A DNA stretch of 24,898 bases from a virus (IMGVR_UViG_3300030104_004276:1-24898); one strand, 5' to 3'; positions 1 to 9,316 are shown, counted from the stretch's first letter. Program-made: numbers and translations. Notes: generated by a model not told the origin, from the letters alone.

Positions 1-1
1 T

Positions 2-820
2 CAAATAGACAAAGAAAAAGAAAAAGCTAGAGAAATTGAAAGAATAAACAAAGAAGCCGCGAAAAACAGCACACCTGATAATAATGGTAATGTTCAAAAA
101 ACATACTTACAAAGATGGAAAGACACTATTGCACAGTTACGTGAAGTAATGGACGGTTACACTAAAGAAAATGCTGTTAAAATGCAAGAAGAAATCCAAG
201 CTTTTCGAGCCAATTATGTTGAACCTCTTAACTCATCAATATCAGGCGTTACTGATGAATATCAAAAACAGTTAAGACGTAGAGAACAAGATACGCTCGA
301 ATCATTAAGAGCGACTGAAGCTTATCAAGAAGCAGATGCAGACGGTAGAAAAAAAATGGAGCGAGATGCTACAAGAGGTATTGCGAAAGAAAAAATGAAA
401 CTTTGGAAACTTGGAAAACTTCAAAGTTTAACAACTGCAACAATGAATATAGCTGAAGGAGTTACCAAAGCTTTGGCGATGGGCGACCTTGTTATGACTG
501 GAGTGATTGCTGGATTAGGTGCTGTTCAACTTGGATTAATAGCTGGACAAAAGCCTCCGAAATTTGCTAAAGGTGGTCAATTTATAACAAACGGACAAGA
601 ACAAATCATAGTTGGTGACAATCCAAGCGGAAAAGAGTTAGTTCAAATAACACCTCTTGGAGCAGATAATGCAATTCCAATGAATCAAGGTTCAGTTAAT
701 ATATCTTTTTCAGGTAACATTCTTAGTGATGAATTTATTATGAACGATGCAATCCCTAAAATAAAAGATGCAATACGTAGAGGCGACATCACCAATGATG
801 ATTTAAAATATGCTCTATAA
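2..820 (+). CDS. Tail tape-measure protein, C-terminal part (5' truncated)
   Basis: The reading frame is open from the first bases of the window, so this is the C-terminal 272 or so residues of a longer protein; the internal ATG at 149 is probably not the true start. The visible part begins with a charged, Lys/Glu-rich helical stretch that looks like coiled coil. A hydrophobic, Gly/Ala-rich segment follows (around 480-550, including VIAGLGAVQLGLIAGQ). Next comes the sequence KFAKGGQFITNGQEQIIVGD, of the type that ends many phage tail tape-measure proteins (a Gly-rich turn followed by an I-V-G-D/E strand). Tape-measure proteins set tail length and help DNA enter the host. Position directly upstream of tail-tip genes fits. 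A baseplate or tail-lysin role cannot be excluded from the C-terminus alone. Confidence 0.7.
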   Translation, partial: QIDKEKEKAREIERINKEAAKNSTPDNNGNVQKTYLQRWKDTIAQLREVMDGYTKENAVKMQEEIQAFRANYVEPLNSSISGVTDEYQKQLRRREQDTLESLRATEAYQEADADGRKKMERDATRGIAKEKMKLWKLGKLQSLTTATMNIAEGVTKALAMGDLVMTGVIAGLGAVQLGLIAGQKPPKFAKGGQFITNGQEQIIVGDNPSGKELVQITPLGADNAIPMNQGSVNISFSGNILSDEFIMNDAIPKIKDAIRRGDITNDDLKYAL

Positions 821-998
821 TAGCATAAAAAACAAATTAATTGCACCAAATGAAGTTCACATCAATAGAATAGAAAAATGTCTAGATTGCAACCATTTTA
901 GTCCTTATTTGAGAAGATGTAAACAATGCGGTTGTTTTATGATGCTAAAGTCTAAATTAAAATTAAGTAAATGTCCCAAAGGATTTTGGAATGATTAA
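810..998 (+). CDS. Small Cys-rich (zinc-ribbon-like) protein in the tail operon
   Basis: A 62-residue basic protein with six cysteines: C24-x2-C27, C37-x2-C40-x-C42 and C55. The two CxxC pairs about ten residues apart suggest a bound zinc or similar metal. It overlaps the end of the tape-measure gene by 11 bases and the start of the giant tail-tip gene by 8 bases, so it is translated as part of the tail operon. Similar Cys-rich mini-proteins sit next to tail-tip genes in some marine phages, and a role in tail-tip assembly is possible. No function can be assigned from sequence. Real-gene status is supported by the tight overlaps and the regular cysteine spacing. Confidence 0.65.
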   Translation: MLYNSIKNKLIAPNEVHINRIEKCLDCNHFSPYLRRCKQCGCFMMLKSKLKLSKCPKGFWND

Positions 999-3900
999 TT
1001 TAACAAAAGAACAAAATGATATTATCAAATCGAATCAAGCTGATTTAATTTATGTTGTAACAATACACGAATTAAATGTTGCCAGCAGAAATTTTTCATA
1101 TAACTCTATACAATACAAACCATTAATTACAGCAATATCAGGATTTACTCATAAGTTAGACCTCATAAATAAAACAATTAACGCGCCTTATATATCAATC
1201 CAATTATCAAACATAGATCAAGGAAACAGAATATCTGAAACATACAATTTAGAAAATTATGTTAATAAAAACGTTGTTGTCAAAATAGGTAATAACAGTA
1301 TTGGTTTAATAAATATTTTTGAAGGAACAATTAGAAAAATTACACACAACGAAATCTCAGTAAATTTTGAATGTGAAGACGCTGTTAAAGAGTATTTACA
1401 AACACATATAAATCAAGGCACTACATCATCAACCAGTCCTATTCCAAATAAATTTATTCCGATAACTTATGGGCGTGGTTATTATGCGCAAGGTGTAATG
1501 AATACTAGAGAAGCAAGTCAAGAAACAATAACAATAAATACCGGCAATAATGAAAATGTTAACCATACAAAAGAATATCAAAGTTTAATTTTTGATACAG
1601 TAGGTCTAGGAACAGACACTTTTCAGCCAATAGTTGAAGAAACTATTGAAGAAGCTTTTCCTGAAAAAAATCCACAACCTGAAAATATTGCTCATAAAGC
1701 AAGTATGACACTTAGAGAAGGGTTTTCAGCACCAACTGATCCGGATGTATTAGTTGATCCAAGAGTAGGAAATACAGCAGATTTAATTAACCAAAGCGTG
1801 AGTTGTTGTTTCATATGGGACGAAGGAAATTATCATCGTGTTAATATGTATAATACACCAGTCGGATTTATGGGTTATAAATATAGATATTCAAACAATG
1901 AAATGACAAACGAACAATATCATTTAAATTTTCAAACTATTAAATTTAAATCTGATAGAACTGGTCTGAAAATACCAATTATTAAAGGATTAACTCATAG
2001 CGAGCCGTCTTATATTCTAGATCAAGAAATAGCTGAAGGCTTTATGGATGCAAGGTTTGCTGAAGACAGCATTGGTTCTCACGGTAACGGATATATGAAA
2101 GGGATTGCTGAGTGCCACACAATTAGAAAACCTGACCAAATTAAATTTGTTTATACTATTGATCCATATTTGCAGTCAGAGGCTGAAGATGCAGAAGTCG
2201 ATATGATTAATTACGATGAATGGAAGTTAATTTTAGGAAATAAATTAAAAATTGAAGATACGATGTGGGACGGCGATTCAAATACTGGAATCTTTATGAT
2301 GAACCCTGAAGGCTTTGAAAGTATGCAAGGAGATCAAGTTGTTTATGATTGGGATTACAACGATTATATTACCAGCAGTGATTACGCTAGAGGAACAGTA
2401 GTCGAATCAAAAGCATTAGATGCTTTCAGAAGAGTAAGAAAGGGATTAACCTTTAAGTTTAACAAAATGAACGGAAGTTATGAATGTAGAACATTTGTAA
2501 ACGCTAGATATTTATTCACGCCGCCCTATTTAATAAGCGATGAAGATTTATATCCTATATTAGGTTATCATAACAATTTTTATATTCATTATTTAGCCGA
2601 TGGCGATTATTACGCGCAATCAGTAGTTGGCGAGCGAGGCGCGTCACAAGTTATACAACAACATTATAATTTCAATTTAACAGATGCAGATCAAGCAACT
2701 GATGTTAATTTAAGAAATTGCGATGCAATGAGGTTGCCAGTGGATTTAGAGTCGCCAATTGTTAAAGGTAAATACGTTGCTTTGAATACAAGCGTTGGAG
2801 AACATAGTTATTCAGCCGGCTCTCAATATCAATTTGATATAACTTACGGAGCGAATATTGGTTCAACAGATGGCAATTCAGATTTAGATTCATTAACACA
2901 CAATTTAACTGGCACATTAGCAGACAAATCTCATTTTCCGCAATGGGATTCACTAGACAAATTTGAAGAGTTAACATTTGATATTAATTACGATAAAGCG
3001 GGATCAAGCGGTACAAACAACAATGAACACACAGCGAGTTGGGGTTTTGTTACTCATTTTACACTACATCAAGTATATGGGATTGACGATTGTTTTAATA
3101 AAAAATGGGCGTCAATTTTACAATATGGAAGAAAATTAGAATCCAATTCTTATTGCGATCCAGCTTTTCAAACAAAAAATTTATTGAATCAATTTGGAAT
3201 TACTGCAATAAATACTGCACAAACTAATCAAAATTTAGTTGATGGCGGTTGGGTTGGTACAGATGCAAACGATAAAAGCGGTTGGTCGTATCAAATAGAC
3301 GAAGACAAAACTATTGAAGAACATCTAAATAATTTATTTAAAGAAACACCTTTAATCCCTACAATAAATCAGAACAACGAAATCGATTTTAAATATGTTT
3401 CAACTACTTATGATATTTTACAATACGAAACGCCTAAAACAGTTATTAAAATTAATGATATTATAAAACATAAATTTTCTTTAACACCGCAATCTGAAAA
3501 AATTGTACCTAAATTAAGAGTTGAGTATGAATACAACCATTGTTCTCAACAATACGAAAAATTTTTTCCAGCAGATCAATCCTATTTAATGGCTTCTGAA
3601 TTATGCACAATCGGCGGCAACTACCAACAACCTATTATTTCAGATGTAGATAAGCCATTAACTCTAAAATTAAGGCATTGTCAAGACTCTATAACAGCTG
3701 AAAAATTTGCGCAACATTATTTGAGATTACATTGTAATCAAAAATTAGAAGCAGTTATTGATTTGCCAATTTCATATTTAGATTATGAAGTTGGAGATAT
3801 AGTTTGGTTTGATAAGCTAATTAATAACAATAAAGCGTTTGGCATTGATTACACTGATAATAAAATTGTACACAACGGACAACAATTTTTTAAATTTTTT

Positions 3901-6216
3901 ATGATAACATCAAAAACGTTTTCATTAAATAAAATAACATTAAAATTAATTCAAATGGTTAACACAACTACAAATAATGAATTTATTGAAGACAATATGA
4001 TTCGAGGTTGTATTTCGCCAACCGCTACAAATTATAATCCACTTGCCACAATAGATGACGCCAGTTGCAACTATATTTCAGTTTGCGGAGATACTAGCGC
4101 AACTAATTATAATTTAGATGCAGATGGTAATCATTGGGAAGATTTAATTTCATTGTATAATTACAATCCAAATTCACAACCGCTATTAGATGGAAATTGC
4201 AATTATAATTGGAATGATTATGTTGATGTTGGTATTGAAACAAATGTTATTCCCGCAGAATATAGAGTTACAGATACAAACACCTTCACAAAACCTTCAG
4301 ATTTAATTGGGGAATACAATGCAGATTTTGCAGATGAAATGATAAATATTTATAGAGTTATGAATTGGTCGGCAGTTGCTTTTAATGCAAATGTTTTTGA
4401 TTTAGGTATTGATAACGGTAACGAATATGATGTTAGAATTAATTTTACTGATGTGAATATTGACGGTTATTCTGAAAGCGATCCAAATGTTCAAATTCCC
4501 AGCGTTTCAATACAATTAAATAATCCAGTTGTCAATTTTTTAGTTAAGCACGACGGAGAATATAAAACCATTAAAAGTAACGACTGGGGCGGTCATTATT
4601 CCGGTAATCCGGTTTATGTTTCAATGGGAGATAATGGTCACGTTGTTCATATTTCAATTGACGTTTTTAAAGATATGAGTTATGATGATATTGCCAGAGT
4701 ATTTCTTGAAGGAGTGCCATCTGACGAAATAATAGAATCAAGGGGAGGGCATATACTTTATAATACAACCATTGGAAATATTGGAGCAGAAGATTTTATT
4801 GTTTATATAATTGAAGTTGTATTCAGCGGAAACATAATAGTTGACATTGATGGCGAAGATTCATTAACGCTTCCTATTGCAGATCAGAAAAAGCGTTTTG
4901 TTCATATGATACCTATTTCTAATCTAAACGAACAATTAACTGGCGATTTAAATACTGATGGGTTGATTACTATGGAGGACGTTGAATGTATGCAACATAT
5001 AGTGAACAACATTGAAGCGGGAAATGAAGTTCCAATTAATTGTCCTGATGGAAGTTTTGTAAATTATTTAAACGCTTTTCTCCATCCAGCACCAAATCAA
5101 TTTTTAATAAATCAAGAATCAGTTGCTTTGTTAAACGCTTTAATACCTATTGATGAGCAAAATTGTTTTGCTTGTAATATTGTAAATTGCGAAGGTTATC
5201 AATCGCCTATTGTTCCGTTAATATATACTAATCAAAATTTATGTCAAGAATTAAGCATACAAGAAACATTTACAAATTGTAGAATTTTTAGTTTTGATAG
5301 CGCGGGAGATATAATGCCCAACACTTTGAGCAACGATCCTATTATTGAAGGAAATTATAATAACGGGCGATTGGAGTATAATCCTATAATACATTATTCG
5401 ACAAGTGCTGGAGAAACAGATACTCTTTTATATTTAATCGATATAAATCCAGTATTAATTGAATTTTTTAACAATATAAAAAATGGCGGAAGTTATGGAA
5501 CGCTTAATCATATTCTAAGTAATTACTCATCTTGGTTAGATATGGAGCAAGCTATTATGAACAATCCTGATAGCACATTAAATGAATTATTTGATGTAAA
5601 TCAAATAAAATCATTTGCATCTGATTTTTTAAAGCTAAACAATGCAAAACCAATATTCAAAAATTTTGAATTTGGCTGGAGCGGATCGTATCAACAACCT
5701 GAATTTTTAAGTTACGATGTATTTGATAGTTATACAGCCAGTTCAATGATAAATGGATTAAAAAATTTATCTCCTCTTAAAATGTACGCTTATAAGAATG
5801 ACGGTGACATTGATTACGGAAATAATATTATGCCAGTAGAATTAACAATTAGAGCAGAAATTGCACTGGCTTCAAATCCTAATTTGCACAACGCCACAAC
5901 TGAAAACTCAAATATTAATTATTACGTTAATCCTCAAAATATGGATAACAATCTTCACAGATACAGACATCTTTATTTAATGGATGCTTACAATTTTAGA
6001 ATTTTGTTTAATGAAATTTTAGGAGATTTGCAACAAAAAAATTATTTCTCTATAATGAATAAATTATTTGTAAAGAGTATTGATCCAAACAATTTTAAAA
6101 TGGCTAATATTGCAGTTACTCAGCAGGTTGATTTGTCAGGTACTGGATTAGATAAGCCAACAAAGCTGGAATTTAAGCCACAAAAACCAATAAACGATAA
6201 TAATGATACCTTCTAA
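991..6216 (+). CDS. Giant tail-tip / host-interaction protein with dockerin-like EF-hand loop
   Basis: A 1741-residue protein, the largest in the window. The first 140 or so residues are beta-rich and look like an N-terminal tail-hub (tail-tip) domain. A long central region rich in Tyr, Asn and Asp follows, as in receptor-facing tail proteins. Around residues 1006-1030 there is a GC..P.ATNYNP.A..DDASC repeat, with a second, degenerate copy around 1036-1073 beginning CGDTSATNYN; this repeat type is frequent in surface proteins of marine bacteria and in marine phage structural proteins. Residues 1318-1331 read GDLNTDGLITMEDV, a match to the calcium-binding loop of type I dockerins (D-x-N-x-D-G-x-I-x-x-x-D). 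No signal peptide is present. It overlaps the genes on both sides. A tail hub fused to adhesive domains is the best reading; the exact homology class is uncertain. Confidence 0.7.
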   Translation: MINLTKEQNDIIKSNQADLIYVVTIHELNVASRNFSYNSIQYKPLITAISGFTHKLDLINKTINAPYISIQLSNIDQGNRISETYNLENYVNKNVVVKIGNNSIGLINIFEGTIRKITHNEISVNFECEDAVKEYLQTHINQGTTSSTSPIPNKFIPITYGRGYYAQGVMNTREASQETITINTGNNENVNHTKEYQSLIFDTVGLGTDTFQPIVEETIEEAFPEKNPQPENIAHKASMTLREGFSAPTDPDVLVDPRVGNTADLINQSVSCCFIWDEGNYHRVNMYNTPVGFMGYKYRYSNNEMTNEQYHLNFQTIKFKSDRTGLKIPIIKGLTHSEPSYILDQEIAEGFMDARFAEDSIGSHGNGYMKGIAECHTIRKPDQIKFVYTIDPYLQSEAEDAEVDMINYDEWKLILGNKLKIEDTMWDGDSNTGIFMMNPEGFESMQGDQVVYDWDYNDYITSSDYARGTVVESKALDAFRRVRKGLTFKFNKMNGSYECRTFVNARYLFTPPYLISDEDLYPILGYHNNFYIHYLADGDYYAQSVVGERGASQVIQQHYNFNLTDADQATDVNLRNCDAMRLPVDLESPIVKGKYVALNTSVGEHSYSAGSQYQFDITYGANIGSTDGNSDLDSLTHNLTGTLADKSHFPQWDSLDKFEELTFDINYDKAGSSGTNNNEHTASWGFVTHFTLHQVYGIDDCFNKKWASILQYGRKLESNSYCDPAFQTKNLLNQFGITAINTAQTNQNLVDGGWVGTDANDKSGWSYQIDEDKTIEEHLNNLFKETPLIPTINQNNEIDFKYVSTTYDILQYETPKTVIKINDIIKHKFSLTPQSEKIVPKLRVEYEYNHCSQQYEKFFPADQSYLMASELCTIGGNYQQPIISDVDKPLTLKLRHCQDSITAEKFAQHYLRLHCNQKLEAVIDLPISYLDYEVGDIVWFDKLINNNKAFGIDYTDNKIVHNGQQFFKFFMITSKTFSLNKITLKLIQMVNTTTNNEFIEDNMIRGCISPTATNYNPLATIDDASCNYISVCGDTSATNYNLDADGNHWEDLISLYNYNPNSQPLLDGNCNYNWNDYVDVGIETNVIPAEYRVTDTNTFTKPSDLIGEYNADFADEMINIYRVMNWSAVAFNANVFDLGIDNGNEYDVRINFTDVNIDGYSESDPNVQIPSVSIQLNNPVVNFLVKHDGEYKTIKSNDWGGHYSGNPVYVSMGDNGHVVHISIDVFKDMSYDDIARVFLEGVPSDEIIESRGGHILYNTTIGNIGAEDFIVYIIEVVFSGNIIVDIDGEDSLTLPIADQKKRFVHMIPISNLNEQLTGDLNTDGLITMEDVECMQHIVNNIEAGNEVPINCPDGSFVNYLNAFLHPAPNQFLINQESVALLNALIPIDEQNCFACNIVNCEGYQSPIVPLIYTNQNLCQELSIQETFTNCRIFSFDSAGDIMPNTLSNDPIIEGNYNNGRLEYNPIIHYSTSAGETDTLLYLIDINPVLIEFFNNIKNGGSYGTLNHILSNYSSWLDMEQAIMNNPDSTLNELFDVNQIKSFASDFLKLNNAKPIFKNFEFGWSGSYQQPEFLSYDVFDSYTASSMINGLKNLSPLKMYAYKNDGDIDYGNNIMPVELTIRAEIALASNPNLHNATTENSNINYYVNPQNMDNNLHRYRHLYLMDAYNFRILFNEILGDLQQKNYFSIMNKLFVKSIDPNNFKMANIAVTQQVDLSGTGLDKPTKLEFKPQKPINDNNDTF

Positions 6217-6826
6217 AAAAATATTAGATAAAAATCAATTTTCTTATGGCGTTTTATATGTAGGCAACGGGGTTGTTTATTTAGAAGGATCAGGTATGAT
6301 TAATATTATGGTTTTATATTGCACTGGTAACTTTCAAATACAAGCAAAATCGCCGCACTTAAAAATTGTTCAATCAGATAAAAAATTAATGATGTATTTT
6401 CCGTCGCATATTGAAAGAAGAATGAACAGTCTTTTTTCATATGTTGGAATTTTAAATGTACAAAAAATAAAAGTTTATAATTTTAATAGCAAGTTAGCAG
6501 ATGTAAAAATAAAACATTATGACAATAGCTGGGAAAATTTTGATCAGGTATGGGGATCAATCAACGACGAATGGAACGATCTTTATGATAAAGGCGTCAA
6601 TTTTTTATTAAACAAAGATGAAAAAACCAGCAGAGGCGAACTATCTATGGAGCAAAGAGATTCAGTTAAATTTAAAAAACCAACCAACAAAGGGATTAGA
6701 AGTAAATCTGTTCCTAAAAAATTAACAAGTTCTTCAATTAAAAAAACTACTTCAACAGCAACTGGAGTATCACAATTAGGAACTGGCGGGCAATCCGGCA
6801 CAACTTCAGGCGGAAGCGGATATTAA
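6203..6826 (+). CDS. Probable tail-associated structural protein, unknown
   Basis: A 207-residue protein starting inside the last codons of the giant tail gene (14-base overlap). No strong Shine-Dalgarno is seen, so translation is probably coupled. Residues 1-100 are predicted beta-rich (many V/I/Y/F alternations, YVGNGVVYLEGSG near the N-terminus), in the style of small tail or fibre-associated domains. A WENFDQVWGSINDEWNDLYD stretch follows around 109-128. The last 45 residues are a low-complexity basic then Ser/Thr/Gly-rich tail ending in SGGSGY, probably disordered. I do not recognise a family. Location between the tail tip and another structural gene supports a virion role. Confidence 0.55.
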   Translation: MIPSKKILDKNQFSYGVLYVGNGVVYLEGSGMINIMVLYCTGNFQIQAKSPHLKIVQSDKKLMMYFPSHIERRMNSLFSYVGILNVQKIKVYNFNSKLADVKIKHYDNSWENFDQVWGSINDEWNDLYDKGVNFLLNKDEKTSRGELSMEQRDSVKFKKPTNKGIRSKSVPKKLTSSSIKKTTSTATGVSQLGTGGQSGTTSGGSGY

Positions 6827-6841
6827 AATTAGGAGAAATTA

Positions 6842-8173
6842 ATGCCATATTCACAACCAAGAACACCGAGAGTATATGTAAACTATAACGATTTTTTTAT
6901 AAAAAAGGGAATTACAACTGGAGCATCAATTGCATTGTATAGCAGTGAAAATTCTGATTCAATACATTATACTAATCAAAGTACAGTAAATTTTAACAGC
7001 TTGTCAAATAATAGCGCAACTGGTCTGTTTGGTTTAACTCCTCATAATTATTACAATTTTAGTCCACGTTTGGATCAATCTTCGTCGAATTTTTATGGAA
7101 CATATAATACTTTATTTGGAATGACTGAGTATTTAGGATTAGGTCAATCATCTTTAATTGGAAAATTAGTTCAAAATTGGGTTGACACTAAAGACAGCAA
7201 CGATGAATCGACTGGATATATTGCAATTCTTGGTCATAATTTGCACGAATTAGATTTAACATTTGAACCATTGTACAGATACAAAACTCACGACAACACA
7301 TCAGAAGAACAAGCTTCTTTATATTGGCAACCAATTTTAAATTGCCAAGGTTATGGAACAGTTGATCCCGATAGTAATGGTTACTCGATTTTAGAACCAA
7401 CTTGCGACGGAGTTATGATTGCTAGACTTGTTGGCATACAAAAAAAATCTGATTATTCTGACTGGTGGACTAATCCTATCAAATTTCATATAAGAAATAA
7501 GTCAGAAACTGCATTAGATGCAAACGAAAATTATAATAATATTCAATTAGGCTCGATAGCATTTGGACAATATTTTGATTTTAAACATAGCGCAAATTTA
7601 GAAACCTCAATAACAAAATCTTATGAAGGCATCAAATCAATACAAACAATGTCAGGCTCAACAATTTCTAACATAAATTTTGCTGGCAATCCAACGTGGG
7701 GCCAAATGCCTTCTTGGTCTAGTTTTATCGCTGATAATGATTATAAAGTTTGGAATATTGAACGACGACTTAAATCAGCAATTGACGGACAAAGATCGGG
7801 GCGGCGAATGTATAATTTAGGTTTTTCATTTTTAGGAAATGAAGATGTTATGGCTGAAAATGAACTGTATTATTTAACTGGAACTGCTGAAGCAGTTAGC
7901 AATCAAGATGCTTATGAGTCAACTGATCTATCGGAAGACATTTCATCAAATAATCAATTTATCAGTGATCTTTATAGAAATAATGATGATTTATATAGTA
8001 GGTTTATAAATCCAACGTTAAACGGGTCAATCCCTTTTATTTTCCAGCCAGATAAATTAGATTTTAACAGTCATAATTTTAGTATATGCACATTAGATCA
8101 AAAAAGTTATAGCATTGATCAAACTGCGCCTAATTTATATAATACAAAAATGAAATTTGTTGAAACTTGGTGA
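6842..8173 (+). CDS. Probable virion structural protein at the end of the tail operon
   Basis: A 443-residue protein with a good ribosome-binding site (TTAGGAGAAATTA before the ATG). It is rich in Asn, Ser, Tyr and aromatic residues with no charged low-complexity segments, as expected for a beta-structured tail or fibre component; SGYIAILGHNLHELDLTF near residues 123-140 is a typical beta-sandwich-like stretch. No catalytic motif, signal peptide or membrane segment is visible. It is the last gene before the hairpin terminator at 8213-8241, so it closes the late tail transcription unit. A tail fibre, tail-tip or receptor-binding role is inferred only from position and composition. Confidence 0.55.
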   Translation: MPYSQPRTPRVYVNYNDFFIKKGITTGASIALYSSENSDSIHYTNQSTVNFNSLSNNSATGLFGLTPHNYYNFSPRLDQSSSNFYGTYNTLFGMTEYLGLGQSSLIGKLVQNWVDTKDSNDESTGYIAILGHNLHELDLTFEPLYRYKTHDNTSEEQASLYWQPILNCQGYGTVDPDSNGYSILEPTCDGVMIARLVGIQKKSDYSDWWTNPIKFHIRNKSETALDANENYNNIQLGSIAFGQYFDFKHSANLETSITKSYEGIKSIQTMSGSTISNINFAGNPTWGQMPSWSSFIADNDYKVWNIERRLKSAIDGQRSGRRMYNLGFSFLGNEDVMAENELYYLTGTAEAVSNQDAYESTDLSEDISSNNQFISDLYRNNDDLYSRFINPTLNGSIPFIFQPDKLDFNSHNFSICTLDQKSYSIDQTAPNLYNTKMKFVETW

Positions 8174-8212
8174 TTTCCATCCCCTAATCTACCTCTACTG
8201 ACGGAATGGAAC

Positions 8213-8241
8213 AAAAAAAGGGAGGCTTAAAAACCTCCCTT
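8213..8241 (-). terminator. Hairpin terminator between convergent genes
   Basis: GGGAGG (8220-8225) pairs with CCTCCC (8234-8239) around an 8-base loop, extended by AA/TT at the base. Seven A residues at 8213-8219 precede the stem, which on the minus strand reads as a stem followed by a T-run: a canonical Rho-independent terminator for the minus-strand gene at 8266-8574. On the plus strand the trailing sequence is TTGATTTGTCT, weaker, so the hairpin may also stop or pause the tail operon coming from the left. Confidence 0.85.
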
Positions 8242-8265
8242 GATTTGTCTAACTGTTTCCTCCTA

Positions 8266-8574
8266 CTAAAAATTAACACCTTCAGGATATATTCTATGTT
8301 CTACTAAATCTTTCAATTGATGTGTTCCTAAAGGTATAATATCATCAACACGAGGGCGACATTGAGTTTGTTGCTTTGATGTGCTTGAAGAATATTTATC
8401 AGAGTTCTCATACCATTGACACATTTCAAGATCATAAACAAACATTGGAAAGTGGTATCCATAAGAATATACTATATAACAATCTTCTTTATACTCTGAA
8501 AATATATTGTTGCCTTTAAATTCGTTCTTGTCTTCTACTAATGCCCTTGCATCTTTATTTGCTACTTTTATCAT
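8266..8574 (-). CDS. Conserved small phage protein (YSYG-type), only minus-strand gene
   Basis: A 102-residue protein when started at the ATG at 8574, which is preceded by a strong ribosome-binding site (CGGAGAAGACA). A longer frame back to 8634 has no such site and starts with a poor Asn-run, so I prefer 8574. The core has YIVYSYGYHFPMFVYD, then a WYEN.DKYS segment and an STSKQQTQCRP segment. This matches a family of small proteins of unknown function common in phages and plasmids, which I recognise by pattern but cannot name. No enzyme motif is evident. It is transcribed opposite to everything else, from the AT-rich region 8575-8774 toward the terminator at 8213-8241, which suggests separate early or constitutive control. 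Confidence 0.75.
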   Translation of the reverse strand: MIKVANKDARALVEDKNEFKGNNIFSEYKEDCYIVYSYGYHFPMFVYDLEMCQWYENSDKYSSSTSKQQTQCRPRVDDIIPLGTHQLKDLVEHRIYPEGVNF

Positions 8575-8774
8575 TGTCTTCTCCGTTTTGTTGTTATTGT
8601 TTTTTGCTATACTTAACATAAATCTAAAAATCATAGTTAAGCAACGTTTTTTTAAAAAATATAAAATATATTTTATTCTCTGTATTTTTTATAAAATATA
8701 AAAAAATATGTTGCCACACGATTATTTTCTATTATAAATTACATTGTTATTTAAAATAAAAGAGGAAAAGAAAA
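8575..8774. promoter_or_regulatory. AT-rich divergent control region
   Basis: About 200 bases separate the minus-strand gene and the first early + gene, nearly all A/T. The 10-mer ATAAAATATA occurs at 8661-8670 and again at 8691-8700, exactly 30 bases apart. GCAAC (8641-8645) and GTTGC (8710-8714) form the ends of an imperfect inverted repeat with T-run/A-run flanks that encloses these copies. A + strand promoter candidate lies at 8711-8738. For the minus gene a weak candidate on the reverse strand is TTGCTT with an 18-base spacer to TATGTT. The region could be a divergent promoter, operator or replication origin; there is no coding potential. Confidence 0.6.
8711..8738 (+). promoter_or_regulatory. 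Candidate sigma70-type promoter for the early + operon
   Basis: TTGCCA (8711-8716) and TATAAA (8733-8738) are separated by 16 bases, close to the consensus -35/-10 spacing. Transcription would start near 8745, about 30 bases before the ATG at 8775, with the AGAGGAAAAG ribosome-binding site in between. In such AT-rich DNA -10-like hexamers occur by chance, so the call rests on position and spacing. Confidence 0.45.
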
Positions 8775-8978
8775 ATGAATTGCAAAGTATGTTTGAATAA
8801 AGAAGACAAAAATATAAAAATGATAGATATAGAGGTTCAAGATCCGTTTGATCCTGAAGGTTCTATTGATTGGCTTATGTGTGACGAGTGCGGACATATA
8901 CCTGATGAGGATGAAGTTGAAGATTATTATAATGAAAAAACATTTGATCCATCGTTATACTGTAAAGGGGGTAAATAA
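8775..8978 (+). CDS. Small zinc-finger-like acidic protein
   Basis: A 67-residue acidic protein with C3-x2-C6 near the N-terminus and C36-x2-C39-G-H in the middle, a two-knuckle arrangement that could hold one zinc. The rest is acidic (DEDEVEDYYNE). It has a purine-rich ribosome-binding site (AGAGGAAAAG) and is the first gene after the divergent control region, so it is probably expressed early. Its stop overlaps the next start (TAATG). Early Cys-rich mini-proteins of this kind often bind host enzymes or nucleic acid, but nothing here shows which. I do not recognise a named family. Confidence 0.7.
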   Translation: MNCKVCLNKEDKNIKMIDIEVQDPFDPEGSIDWLMCDECGHIPDEDEVEDYYNEKTFDPSLYCKGGK

Positions 8979-9316
8979 TGGAATTTTATACGCATCTTGA
9001 TTATAAAATTAAAGTAGCTGGAACCAGCTTTTTATCTTATTTAAACGTTTCATATTCTGAATTGGTTGAAGTATTTGGAGAGCCTAAAGAAGGCGACGGA
9101 TACAAAATAGATTCTAACTGGGAAGTTGAATTTGAAGATGGTGCGGTTGCTACTATTTACAACTACAAAACTGGTATTAATTATTTAGGAGTAGAAGGTC
9201 AACATAAAGAACATATCAGAATTTGGCATATCGGCGGACATTCAAACGATGTAATAGATAGAATTTTTGAATTATTAGAAAACAACTCAATAAATAAGGA
9301 GAATGAAAATGGCTAA
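8978..9316 (+). CDS. Conserved phage hypothetical protein (GTSF..Y motif)
   Basis: A 112-residue protein with an AAGGGGG ribosome-binding site and a one-base overlap with the previous stop. Its sequence order, AGTSFLSYLNVSYSELVEVFGEP, then WEVEFEDGAVATIYNYKTG with NYLG, then WHIGG, matches a family of about 110 residues repeated across phages and some bacteria. I recognise the pattern but know no function. It looks like a small alpha/beta domain without catalytic residues. It lies in the early block between a Zn-finger mini-protein and the candidate annealing protein, which suggests an accessory or takeover role. Confidence 0.7.
   Translation: MEFYTHLDYKIKVAGTSFLSYLNVSYSELVEVFGEPKEGDGYKIDSNWEVEFEDGAVATIYNYKTGINYLGVEGQHKEHIRIWHIGGHSNDVIDRIFELLENNSINKENENG

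Noticed and set aside
8507-8701. Plus-strand 64-codon hydrophobic frame opposite the minus-strand gene
   Set aside because: It is antisense to a well-supported gene and AT-rich control DNA, with no ribosome-binding site; the hydrophobicity comes from T-rich codons.
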